A DNA stretch of 64,000 bases. It comes from Pontederia crassipes. Taxonomy: Eukaryota > Streptophyta > Magnoliopsida > Commelinales > Pontederiaceae. Positions 12,040 to 22,700 of this stretch are shown here, piece by piece. The number at the start of each line of letters is the position of its first letter. The stretch's first letter is position 1. The DNA lies in assembly GCA_030549335.1 (NCBI GenBank), contig CM060188.1, positions 43,985,696 through 44,049,695 on the forward strand, in the 5' to 3' direction. Under the pieces are notes generated by a model. It made no database searches, was not told where the DNA came from, and was given only the letters and a program-made list of their open reading frames with translations. A program made the position numbers and the translations under genes.

Positions 12040-12128
12040 TCACTACTCATTGGTATAGGTTCATGATTAGGACTGAATTTGATGAAAATGAAGAGATCTC
12101 ATGGGCAGAGTTCAAGGAGACTTTTAAG
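12040..12128 (+). pseudogene. Ty3/gypsy gag fossil, left piece
   Basis: Translation around 12090-12128 gives EISWAEFKETF, the conserved gag turn (W-x-E-F-K) of plant gypsy elements. It stops where the TIR element at 12129 begins. The matching right piece is at 13247-13790. No LTRs were found, so the remnant is heavily eroded. Confidence 0.5.
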
Positions 12129-13246
12129 CAATGTTTTTATAACCGGATCAGAGATTGAATCGGAAGACTAACTTGGTCACGGTTCGATCGGATTCAACCA
12201 TATTGAATCGATTTTTATTAAAATAATATTATTTTCTAATAATCTTTAACTATAAATTATCATAAGTAATAGTATATAACATATATATAATAACAAATTA
12301 CTAGTAATGATAACTATGAAAACATAGTTTATTATGTTTTTAAAAATTAATGTTTATTCACAAAAAATGACAAATATATTATTATCTTCATAATATTTAT
12401 ATACTATTAATGATGTAATATTAATTTATTTTACTATAATACACTATTAAATTTCTCTTTAGTTTAGTTTCTTTTCTTTTCACCAACTTTCCTTTTCTTA
12501 TTTGCATTTATTTTCTTACTAATTCTCTCATAAATATTTCTTAATTTTTTTTTGCCTATTGTGTTATCCTTCAACATTTTCCTTTCATTTTTACAATAGT
12601 TTTCACCTTAATTTATTTACTTCCTTTTCTACTCTCCTTTTTTTCATTCCAATAATCATATTTTGAAAAATGCCTTATCAGTAATTCATATATAAAAAAT
12701 AAAACTAATTATGTACTCAATAATGCATTTTATTTAAAAGGTTACCTTCTAATTTATTTATGATATTTTTATTGATTTTTTTGGCTGAAATAATATTTGA
12801 TTTTCTTCTTCATTTTTCTGTTTGAAATTAATTATTTTTTCCAATATCTTCTTATTTTTCTATGTTTCCATTTTTTAATTTCCATTCATTTTTTATCTTT
12901 TATTGTTATTCTTTCTATTTGTTTATTTATTTTCCCTATTCTCTTAATTTTATTCTTTCCTTCTTTTTCTCCTGTCAAATCTCCTATAATTTTGTTTCAA
13001 TCCTTCAAATCTTTTGTTTCCTTTCTTATGTTAATACTTTTCAAACTTTATTCGAATCATTTCCATTTTCAAAAGGTTCTTTCCATTTTTAATTAAAATA
13101 AAGTAAAAATCGGATTGAACCAAACCGATTTTTCTAAGCACATACCGGTTTTTCACCAAAATCGATTTTCTATGTTCATTCAGACCAAACTAAGGACCAG
13201 TTCGAACCGGCCGCACCGGTCCATCTGGTCCGATTTCCAAAACCTT
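12129..13246. mobile_element. non-autonomous TIR element, probably Mutator-like
   Basis: An AT- and T-rich 1.1-kb segment splits a gypsy gag remnant. Its ends are imperfect inverted repeats: left GTTTTTATAACCGGATCAGA, right (reverse complement) GTTTTGGAAATCGGACCAGA. Flanking 9-mers are ACTTTTAAG (12120-12128) and ACTTTTATT (13247-13255), 7 of 9 matching, as in an old 9-bp Mutator-type duplication. Its subterminal zones are rich in CCGGTT/AACCGG. The open frames inside (for example 12797-13096) are T-tract artefacts. Confidence 0.55.
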
Positions 13247-13790
13247 ACTTTTATTTTATTTAAGGAAGTAAAAGGAATTCTTAAACTTACAATAAAGATG
13301 TATGTCTGATGAAGAATACCACAACAAATTCTTGACTTTGGAGAGGTATAATCATCTGGGGAACACAGAAATTAAGGACAAGAGTCAAGAAGGACCTCAA
13401 TCCAGCCGAAGATTGGGGGTCGAGTGATGACCCACGCACCATGACCAAAGCCATGGAACTGTCCCCCCCAACCTTGCTAGAGAACATGAAGAGAAAAAAA
13501 AAGGTTGAGTAAGTGCAAAGAATCTATGTTAGGAGGACAAGAAGCATGGCAAAGGAAAGAAGAGAGAAAAAAATCTACTCCGAAATGATGGTGGACAAGG
13601 ACACAAGCCTTGCTCACATTAACAAGATCCACATGGAGGATTGCGGCATCAAGTCCGGGGCATGCCTTGAATGTGGGAAGATTGGCCATTACATTTGTGC
13701 CTATCCTGAGAAGCAGTCCAATCAGCAAAGAGATGGGCAAAGAAAAGCAAGTGCACAATCAGTCAAGAGCACCAGGCCGGGTCTATAATG
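13247..13790 (+). pseudogene. Ty3/gypsy gag fossil, right piece with zinc knuckle
   Basis: The sequence after the inserted element continues gag-like coding. At about 13645-13720 a CCHC zinc knuckle is readable (CLECGKIGHYICAYPEK) with basic Lys/Arg-rich flanks. Protease and pol do not follow recognisably. Broken and old. Confidence 0.6.
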
Positions 13791-13799
13791 TGCTAATAG

Positions 13800-15441
13800 A
13801 TAGAGGTCCATAAATCGAATGAGATGTTTCAAGGTAATCTCCTTGTCGCTAGTCAAATGGGGGTAGAAATTGATGGTCAAAAGTCAACATAATGTCTCAA
13901 CGCTACCGACAAGTGGTGGTTTGTGGGCATATTCTTGGCCTGTTACATATTGTGCTGCTGTTGCAGCAAACATGGAAACTTAATTGTGGCACAAACTAAA
14001 CATCTTCGTAATACAGAGATCATTGTAGGAGTTAGTAGCTGATTTACTCATGAAGAAAGAGCATGACTCACGAGATCATTCATTTATTATTCTGGTATTT
14101 CCTCTAGTTGGCGTGATTCCTGAACTCATTTGGCTTAGAAATCTCTGAGATTTAACTTCCTGCTACTACTATCAGTACATGTTTCTCTCCTCAGGTTCGT
14201 GAATTGGCTAAAGGGAAACATGAAGGTGGCATCTTTTGAGATCCTTCGTAGCGACATTATTTGATTCTTCATAACAATCCTTATAGGCTTAATATTAACT
14301 ATTGCTTCACCATTGTTAGATGTCTGCTCAGTGTATTAATATTGTCACTTATGCAGCAACTGCGATTTTTGTTGAATTTGGTGCCTTTGGAAAAAATAGT
14401 TTGTTTTTGACAATAATTATATGCAATTCATTAAGTTTAAGATATTCAGCATAGATCTTGAAGAAAATTATTCCTCTAGTTCGCAATTTGATTTTCAGGT
14501 TATCTTTTTGCTGTCAGGGAAATTTCTCTGAAAAGTTGCTTGATTTATTTTGAAGTGAGTCTGTGCTCTTGAAGCCATTCATGCCCTTGAGGGATTGATA
14601 TATGTTCGGGTAGTTCTGCTTTGTAAAAGTGATAGAGACAACAATAAGACCAGTTCAGGCTGGTTGCATGGCTTTCCCTTGTCACTCTAACTTTGGTTTC
14701 ATTTACAGGGGTTTGGAAATTGTTGTAGATGAGGATTGTAACTTTTATAGTATGATTATGATTTTTACTTTTTTTTTTAAAAGTTGATCCGTCTTCTGAA
14801 TTTTTTCCATCACAGTTTCCTCATCGAAATTACTTTGACATCAGCTTTTAGCTATCTGTGCTTACTACAGTCGCAGAAATTGTTATCTGCAAAAGCAGTA
14901 AAATTGTTATTGTTGTCAAAGAAAAAACTGATTTAAATCACTGTGGTTTTTAAGAAAGCTAACCATGATAATGAATACATGAATGCAGATTAGTTGAAGG
15001 TGTCATAGGTATGAAATTGAGATATGGCGTACTGATGTATGAAAATTAGCACGTAGAGATCTGATCAACCCTTTCCCGAATTAAAACTTTTCTCATGCTT
15101 CAATGAACCATCAAAAGCGATTGGACATGTCTCAAGGGTGCATTCTCTTTTGTGTTCCTCTGTTTAGTTGCATTCATCACTCAGTTCCCTCCAGATATCT
15201 CTTTTGTGTTCCTCTGTTTGTCAGTATGTTTCTAGAATTATACAAACATGCAAGCAACCAATAAGGGCATGTTGGCTAATTTCTAGTGCGTAAAAATTGA
15301 TAGCAGCCACATGAATATGCACATGCATGCATCAGCATAGGGATTGGTGCTCAGTAAACTACAAATGTAGTAAGGTTTAGTCTTCATGCGAGCGATATAT
15401 TGGATCCAGATATCAGTGAGTTCGTTTCAGTCATACCAATC
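13800..15441. other. low-repeat interval with little recognisable content
   Basis: The base composition is balanced and resembles transcribed non-coding or former genic DNA. Only one exon-like stop-ended piece (14195-14239) and a short direct repeat were seen. The repeat has TCTCTTTTGTGTTCCTCTGT twice, near 15145 and 15200. Positions 15434-15441 are the left hAT target site. Confidence 0.5.
14195..14239 (+). other. possible orphan terminal exon
   Basis: A pyrimidine-rich acceptor (TTTCTCTCCTCAG) precedes a 15-codon open stretch reading VRELAKGKHEGGIF followed by TGA. Then comes AT-richer, 3'-UTR-like DNA. The short peptide has the composition of a real protein C-terminus, but the family is not recognised. 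No upstream exon was found, because the DNA to the left is gypsy gag. It could be a remnant of a displaced gene or chance. Confidence 0.2.
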
Positions 15442-16180
15442 TAGTGGTGTTTATTAGACTGGACAATTCGACTCATCCGTTATCCGATCCGATATGATAA
15501 TGAATAATCGTGTTCGGTCTAAATTCGTCCAATAAGTTATCGGGCTCGAACAGATAACAGACCGAACATTATATTTCAGTCGTTTGACCGATATTCGATA
15601 GTCTGGTATCCGTTCAATACTCATTCGTTAATTAATAAATTAATCCGTTAATAATATTAAGTATTTAAACAAAATTAATTACTATTTATTTAGTGCTTAA
15701 CAATAATAGCTAGTATGCTTATATAATGATATTTACCTAATAATAAAATATAAGTAGTTTATTCATTGTTAATTTGATTTGTTTTATTATCAACGAATAA
15801 AATAAAATAAACAAATGAGTAAAAAGACAAACTATTAAAAAAATTATGAGATGACTCAAGGAAAAATAATGATAACTTATTTATTATATTATCATATTAA
15901 TGCATCAAGAAAAGAATATAAGAAAATTTAGAAAACAACGGAATGTCAAATTTTAAAATAAATGAAAAGAATAAATTATTTTTAAAAAACGGGCTTGCGT
16001 GTTTTGTCCGCTAACCATTCTGTCCGTTAGATCTTAACGGGCCGGAAAAGTTAGAAAGTCTATTACGTGGTCCGATAATAACCCATTAAATTAACGGATT
16101 TATCCGCCCCGTCCGATATTCGGTCAAAATCCGATTGATCGAAACTATTAGGGGTCCGTCCGATCTTTTAAACACCACTA
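15442..16180. mobile_element. non-autonomous hAT element
   Basis: The inverted ends are TAGTGGTGTTTA at the left and TAAACACCACTA at the right. The 8-bp flanks are TACCAATC (15434-15441) and TACCACTC (16181-16188), 7 of 8 matching. An 8-bp duplication is the hAT hallmark. The element is 739 bp with no transposase. Subterminal zones are rich in TCCGATCCGATA/CCGTTA-type repeats and their complements (15475-15620 and 16010-16160), likely transposase-binding arrays. Confidence 0.82.
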
Positions 16181-16188
16181 TACCACTC

Positions 16189-16591
16189 TATCTCACCCCC
16201 TATTGTTCAGAACCAAAAAACAAAAGGAAAGAAGAAGTGTTTGAAGATGACATGCTTACCTAGCTTGTGGTTCGTCGTTCCTATTGCTAGAATTCCATTA
16301 GTAAGCTTACACACATAATAACTGGGCATTTGTTGCCATCTCTTTCCATTTAAAACATATGCATATCCTGTATATAAAAACTTACAAGATAATTATTCCT
16401 TTTCATGTTCTAGTGGCCCAAAAATCTTAACTATGGTCACTCTTTAAGCAGATCATTTCAAATGCATATCGCACATGTCCTCAGTTCATGTCATGTACTA
16501 ATGTCACATTATGCCTCCTCCATTGTTTGATCGTCTCTTACGTGTTATCTTAACTGGCTATAACAACACGTGAATATCATGCCTGTCCAGC
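16189..16591. other. unassigned interval
   Basis: No gene or repeat was recognised between the hAT element and the exon candidate. Confidence 0.5.
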
Positions 16592-16670
16592 GTGCCAAGT
16601 AGAAGTCTGCAGCACTTGTCACAGACGAATGACATATTTGCTCTAACTTCCCTGGTTCTTTGTCACACAG

Positions 16671-16834
16671 GTGGTTCGGGTGTCCTCTTCAAACCTGTGA
16701 AAAATGCTGATGCAGAAATAAAACCGTGTTGTTTCCATTACAAGAAAGTTGCTAAGAGGAAGAAGCAAAATAAGCAACCCAAGAAGCCAGATGAATGGAA
16801 ACCCCTCCACGAATGGCATCACCATGGGAGATAA
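16671..16834 (+). other. possible last exon of an unidentified gene (Lys-rich C-terminus)
   Basis: After an acceptor-like TTTGTCACACAG the frame reads GGSGVLFKPVKNADAEIK, then a strongly basic run (KKVAKRKKQNKQPKKPDEWK) and HEWHHHGR before TAA. If real, the exon enters with one base carried from a previous exon. The basic run could serve as a nuclear signal or bind nucleic acid. The family is not recognised and no upstream exons were found, so it could be an eroded gene end. The open frame extends back to an ATG at 16592, but that extension lacks coding character. Confidence 0.3.
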
Positions 16835-17060
16835 TTAGACTAATCAGACTGCTTTCTAGTAATGATATAATAGCACACGATCTTCGTGGCAACAATAATA
16901 AACTATAGTTACAATGCACTCTAGATGCTCCCATTTTTTCTCTTACAACAGCATAATAAAGTACAGAATGGATAATGGATAGCTACGACCTCATGTAATG
17001 TCGTAAACTAGCTATAGGTGGAAGACTGGATGTTGAGGTCCAGGCATGCAAGGAGAACTA

Positions 17061-17432
17061 CTACAGATGGAGAGAAGTATCAACGTCCGTTTCGCTGCTT
17101 GCAAACGAGTAGTGTGCATTTGTGGAGTTGGAGCAAGGGCCCATAGACAACGAGGTGGCGAGATCCTGATACTGCGCCACTGCATGTGCACCGTGGCCTG
17201 CGATCCGAGGGAAAGAAGGACCATGGGACGAACGAAGCAGATCAGTCTGGAAGAACCACTTGGGCTGCTCAAAGTGAGTAGTGCTCAGGCTCGACGTCTC
17301 GCCCTCGACGAGCACTCTTTGTTGTTCTTTCTCTTCTCTCATCTCCTTGAGTCTCTCCACCTTTCTGAATCTCTCTTGTAGTAGAGCAATTGAGGAGCGG
17401 ATCACGGTTGGGTCATTGTTTTGCCTTCCCAT
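17061..17432 (-). CDS. small plant protein of unknown function (IALLQERFRKVERLKEMREEKE helix)
   Basis: The product is 123 residues and begins MGRQNNDPTVIRSSIALLQE. Residues about 10-40 form a strongly charged amphipathic helix (ERFRKVERLKEMREEKEQQR), possibly a coiled coil. The rest is Ser/Thr-rich with an FEQPKWFFQTD patch and a tail ending TDVDTSLHL. The style (short N-terminus, S-I-A-L-L-Q-E-R-F-R helix) matches an uncharacterised plant family that I recall without a name; no function is claimed. The open frame runs further upstream to an ATG at 17516, but that extension reads like 5' leader (Ser/His-rich), so I chose the internal Met before GRQNNDP. No signal peptide or membrane segment is visible. 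It could be a single-exon gene. Confidence rests on codon character and the helix only. Confidence 0.55.
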   Translation of the reverse strand: MGRQNNDPTVIRSSIALLQERFRKVERLKEMREEKEQQRVLVEGETSSLSTTHFEQPKWFFQTDLLRSSHGPSFPRIAGHGAHAVAQYQDLATSLSMGPCSNSTNAHYSFASSETDVDTSLHL

Positions 17433-17519
17433 GAGCAGGGCCAGCGTTGAACTGCCGACGTTCGGGGGGTGGCTTGAGTGCAGCTGCTGTTTTCTGCTTG
17501 AGGTATGCCTCAGCAATCA

Positions 17520-18900
17520 GCGTGCTACTTATAGTGAGTGGCTGCTGTCTTGTTGCAGTTATTTCATGTGATTTTGCACCCTCTGATTGATCCCGTCCTG
17601 GATGATGCAAGTGAGAGAGGAGAATCACTGGGCAGCTGCAAAATCCAAGGGGGAAGAGCTTTGTGGGAGGCTATCTAACGAGTTCGGTTGGTGGGACGTG
17701 GGAAGGGCCAATGCCACTTTTTCAAGGGGAGATAGGGGTGAGACAGTAGTCCAAGAGCATGTGGAGCAAAGCATTTGGAAGCAAGTTTTGGGGAGAATAT
17801 ATATAAGATTATGTGAATGGCTTGTCTTCTATCATTTGCCTCGAAGGAAATGTGCTTCTGGTGGGCTATCAAAAGATAGTTGGATTTTATTTTCCATTTC
17901 TTATTTAAGGAGCTCTTTTTTCTCTCCCTCTCTCTTTATCATCATATCAGTTTGGTTTGACTTAAAAGATCCAAATATTCCAAACTCAAGCTTAGGAACA
18001 GAACCAAAACAGCTTCAATGATGATGACCCCCCTGGGAGTGGGAATCTGAAAACACGATAGCAGATCCAATGGAAAAGTTCAAACCGCTAGGTCAATATC
18101 AGAGCTGAACCAAAAGTAGATAGATACACAGGTGTCAGCCTGCCCTGATCCTAATCAGTTTGGTCCAGGGTCCAAAGCTGCTGTGCTTTTACATCCAAGG
18201 ATCACATCCTCATGCAGCCTCACCATTTTTTTTTTCTTCCCCCTGTTTCCTCTCAACATGTATTTAGTGTCATATTGACTTCTCTTTCTGTATCCTAGTG
18301 ATCAGAGACATGAAATGAAACGACTCCAAGGGCCTTAAGGCGAGGCTTCCAAATGCAACAGTGTCATTGCCGTTGGTGTTGCTGATGCTTTGTCGACAAT
18401 TATACTACTACTACAATTATTATTATTATTATGGCTGATTTGAATACTTGGTGAGCTGCCATTGTTTCCGGTCTAATCAGCCTAGAGGAAGACAAAGTTA
18501 AGGTTTCGGCAAAGGAATAATTTTGGGGCTTGATGAATTCCCTGGTGTGAGGGGTAAAAGGCACGTCTCTTTCCTATTTACCCCTATCCTCTCTCTCTCT
18601 CTCTCACCCCCGAACACATATTATATGCACACCACTTTCTCTTTTGTCCCGGAGCTGTTTGGAGTGAGATGGCATGCTCCTGATCTCATACCACTTGTTT
18701 TTGCTCTCCTTTTTTGGGGTCGTGCCTTTGCCCTTTCGGAATTGGCCCCCATCTCCATTTCCTTCCCCTCCACTACTACCCCCACACTATTTCTTAATGT
18801 TGCGGCTCCCCGTGGAGTCTTTGATTTCCATGTTGCTCTTGGAATCAACTCCATGGCTCTTGTTTGTCCTCAAACGATATCACTGTTCAAAACAGCTTTA
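17520..18900. other. upstream region of the small gene, simple repeats
   Basis: No second gene could be supported. The interval holds a (TTA)n run near 18415-18432 and a (TC)n run near 18588-18606. The latter inflates ORFs in both directions. Positions 18896-18900 (CTTTA) are the left target duplication of the next LTR. Confidence 0.5.
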
Positions 18901-20577
18901 TGTAGCACTTCGAATTTTTCAAAAATAAAAATTATTTTATTGTAATCAAATTAATTCGAAAATTAGTTACTTACTAGAGATAATTAAAGTAATTTTGGGA
19001 AATGAATAGAAAGTATAGTTAGATAAGAAGTAGGAAAAGGAGAAAAGATAAGTTCTAATTGCAATAGGGATTGAGATTTAAATTAAGATTAGAAATTCAA
19101 TTTCAAATTGAATCTAATTAGTTTTTAAAGGACTCCCAATGAGAGCTTAAATAGGTGTTTTAAATTCAAATATATTCAAAATATAAAATAATATTACCTC
19201 ATTATTTCTTTCCAAAAATTTATGAGAATAAAAGTATAATTGAGTTTTAAGAGAGATAGATTAAGAAAAGATTAAGTAAGGTTGGATTAGGAGTTCTAAT
19301 GAAACTTAAATTAGGTGTTTATATGTTAAAGATATTCGGAAAATAAAATAATAATAAATTATTATTTTAAATACAAAAATAAAGAAATAATGATATTAAT
19401 CAATTATTAACTTTACAAAATTTAAGAAAAATAAAAGATAATTTATGCTTAAGAAGTATGATTAAGCAATCTAATTAGATTAAATTGGAGAAGCTTTTCC
19501 TTATAAATAGAATTCTAAGGGTCTCTCCCAAACCATCTTTCTTCCCTCCTTCACTTGAGTTCTCCTCCATCTTCGGATCACGTTTTCTCTCTTCTTGTTG
19601 TGCGTGTGTGATTGGTACCTCTGACCATCTCTCAGTGGTGCTTCCCTCTACAAAGAACGTCGAGATCATCGTCGAAAAATAAAACCTAGTCATAAAAAAT
19701 TTTGTTTAGAATTTTGAATTCTAGGTAGTTCTATCTGAAAAGGTATGTACGATTTCATATTAACTTTTGAATACTATTTCTTAATGGAATAGATAAATTA
19801 AAGGATTGTTAAGGCATAATTTAGGTTTTCCTATGTTGCATAGATAGTTTTATGTTGATTTTATATTGAAAAAAAAAGATTGCATAATGTTATTAGATGT
19901 CAAATTCTCTAAAAATGGCACTAGAGTTTCGACAATAGATCACCCCTATTTAAAACCAATAGGTCAAAAAATTCATTAGTCAAATAAAATCCACGTGGAA
20001 AAGATAAAGAATAAAGTTCAATTGCAAGAATTTAATTGCATTGGATAAAGAAGAAAGATCAATTGCATTCATAAAAGTTCAACCGTTTAATTCAAGTTAT
20101 GCATGTGATAAGGGATAGAAAGATGAAAAGAACAAAAAAAATGGGAAAAATGGGATAAACTTGATTTTATTGATTTATCATACCTATTATATTAAGTTTT
20201 GTTATCTATTCATTACTCATGAAAATTCTTTTCTCGTATGTTTGAATATTATAATTATTGGAATCAATGAGTAAGGATGGAGACGTCTACAACAGCGAAG
20301 TACGTGGTGATGTAAAGTATGTGAGCCCAAGTCAATAAAACTTTTTATTGTAATAATTAATTGAAAGTAACTTAGCTTTAGAGAATTAGTAGGAAAAGAA
20401 AGGTAGAAAGATGTTTCGCTGTCGCACTCTATTAAAAAATATTTTGCTTTCGCAATTTCTGTGAGAACATCGTTATTTGTTACTAGATCCGATTAAGTTG
20501 ACAAGTGGAAGAAAGGAAATATTGGTAAGGAGATTTAAAATAAGTCCAATTAAAGGGTGAAATTTAGGACCATTACA
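18901..20577 (+). repeat. solo LTR, probably Ty3/gypsy
   Basis: A 1677-bp unit starts TGTAGCACTTCGAATTTTTC and ends GGACCATTACA, giving TG...CA ends. Flanks are CTTTA (18896-18900) and CTTTG (20578-20582), a 4-of-5 target duplication. A TATA box (TTATAAATAG) at 19501-19510 is followed by a pyrimidine-rich leader-like zone. No internal coding sequence lies on either side, so this is best read as a solo LTR left by LTR-LTR recombination. Lineage is inferred from length and the TGTAGC...TTACA style. Confidence 0.75.
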
Positions 20578-22700
20578 CTTTGTGCTAGCCCGGGCAACAG
20601 GAAATAGGTACGCTGCTGACCGTCTCTCTTAAAATGGTTACTTCTTTTTTTTTTTAGTTCATGTCCAGAAGCTCTTTCGAGAGATTGAGTTGTAAAAGGG
20701 AAATCTTTGCTCCAAGTATCATTTGCATCCATATGGTTGTGTCTCAGGGCAGCCGGAATGGCTTTGAGAGGTCACACCAAGCACTTTCATGGGGGATTCT
20801 CTACCTCATTTCTTCTTGGAACAGGAATTGTTATAACATGGGGGTTTTAGTTTAAACTCAGGGAACGTTTTTATTGTTTTGATTGGGATAAAGTTTTTCC
20901 CTTTTTATGTTTAGTAAATGATAGTTTTGTCCTTTCATTTTGGGAGGCTTAACATAGGATTAGAATCATGCCGTCTCCAATGTTACACAACTTGAACATG
21001 AAATGTAAATCCATCAAAATTTATCCTTTGACAATTAAGTTCTTTTGGTTGTGTTACCAAAACAAATATTTTTTTTAACTAAATACTTGACTGTCAAATT
21101 AAGCAACTCACATGTAAATCCATTATGTTAAAATGCAGAAGCCAATTAATAAATTTTCTAAAGAGTCGCTCAAGCCTAACAAATAAATTAATGACATTAT
21201 TCAAATATCTAATACAAAGAAATATTTTTTTAAAAAAAATAAAGGATTTGGTATGACTCAATCTCATGTTTAAATCAGCATCACATGAACATCAACAGTA
21301 TCACATGGAAGCATCATTGTCTATAAGGATATATCAATTACTTGTAAAATTCAAATGTAAAAGAATGAAATTGAATGATCAATATTTCACAATAAAAATT
21401 AATCATGGTCAACAAACATACAATTAGCAATTTCAAGTGAAATGAATACCAAATTATTATAAGCGAACAAATAATCAAGTGATTAAATGATAACCAGTGA
21501 AAATGTTATTTTTTCCTTCTTTTGCTTGTTCTAAGTTTTTACTTGGCATACCATTGCAATTATAAATACTGCATGAATTGTTCATTATGTTTTTTTTAAA
21601 GATATCATGAGTTAGTTGGGTGTCATATATGCCACTAGCAAGATAAAAGAGTTTACTTTGACTCTAGAGGGTTGATTTTCTTTGATGCATGAACTTATCC
21701 AGGACCTTATTAATCAGATGTCGGTTAGAGCCAAATGGTAGAAAAGTTATGACCTAAGTGATGATTTAGAAATCTGACCTGAAACTACTTGCTTAAGATG
21801 TAATTATTATAATTGAATAAATAAATATAAACATAACAAAAAAGTTGGGATGGTGAAGACTCTATTCCATCACGGTCTGAATAAGACTAACCTAAATGTG
21901 AAATAGGTTCCATCGTTATCATATCTTTTTCTTATCTAAAGTTTTATGTTTCATAGTCTTTTACTTATATTGTCAAATTATAACATAGAGTAAAATATAA
22001 TTAATAGAGGAAATGATAAGATAACAATCGGATAGAAAAGTAGGAACAGTTCATAAGAGATAAACAAATATCCTCATACTTAAAAGAACTAAATGTAAAA
22101 TCTAACACATAATTTAAGGAAGGTCAACAAAAATTACCCAAAAAAAATTTTGGTTTTTCGAATAAAAAATTAAAGTTGCATTTGTATCACTCAACATATA
22201 GTCTAGAGAAAAAAATCGAAAGAAATTTCCAATAGTAAATATTTGTTTTCTCCTTTGATTAGTGCCAAAACAATGAAATGCTGTTGAATTGAAAAAAAAA
22301 TCCTTTATATTCTTTTAACAATGGAAAGTTATTTCAGGTTGACTAAGCTGTTTAGCTATTTCATTGAACAAAGTTTGCAGGGGAAATATTTTTTCTAAAA
22401 ATAATAATATTTTGCTCATTCGGTTATCGAATAGAAAATAAATCAAAGAGCTATTTTAGACATAAATAATCATCTAGGAATGTTAAATGGCAAAGAAAAA
22501 AAAAACCTTTAACATTAGAGTTCCCCTATTTTTTAATGTCAAACTCAGTCCATTATCTTTGAAGGAAAAATATTTACAACTTTTTTTCTCCAAAAAAAAC
22601 TATACACAACTTGTTGTCTTAATGGTAAGTAAATTTTCTAGCTTGCCAAACACATGAAACCAGGAAAATAAATGTTCCTGATAAATATTTCCACCGAACG
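20578..22700. other. unassigned AT-rich interval
   Basis: No supported gene. The short ORF at 20661-20855 lacks family features. The rest is AT-rich without clear terminal repeats. Confidence 0.5.

Noticed and set aside
12797-13096. Phe/Leu/Ile-rich 'membrane protein' ORFs
   Set aside because: T-rich low-complexity DNA inside a TIR element; no coding texture.
17587-18021. 144-codon plus-strand ORF beside the small gene
   Set aside because: No family features. It probably spans the small gene's upstream region, and the second half is low-complexity Ser/Phe/Leu.
18523-18945. 140-codon plus-strand ORF
   Set aside because: Contains a translated TC microsatellite and runs into the solo LTR. No motif or homolog recalled.
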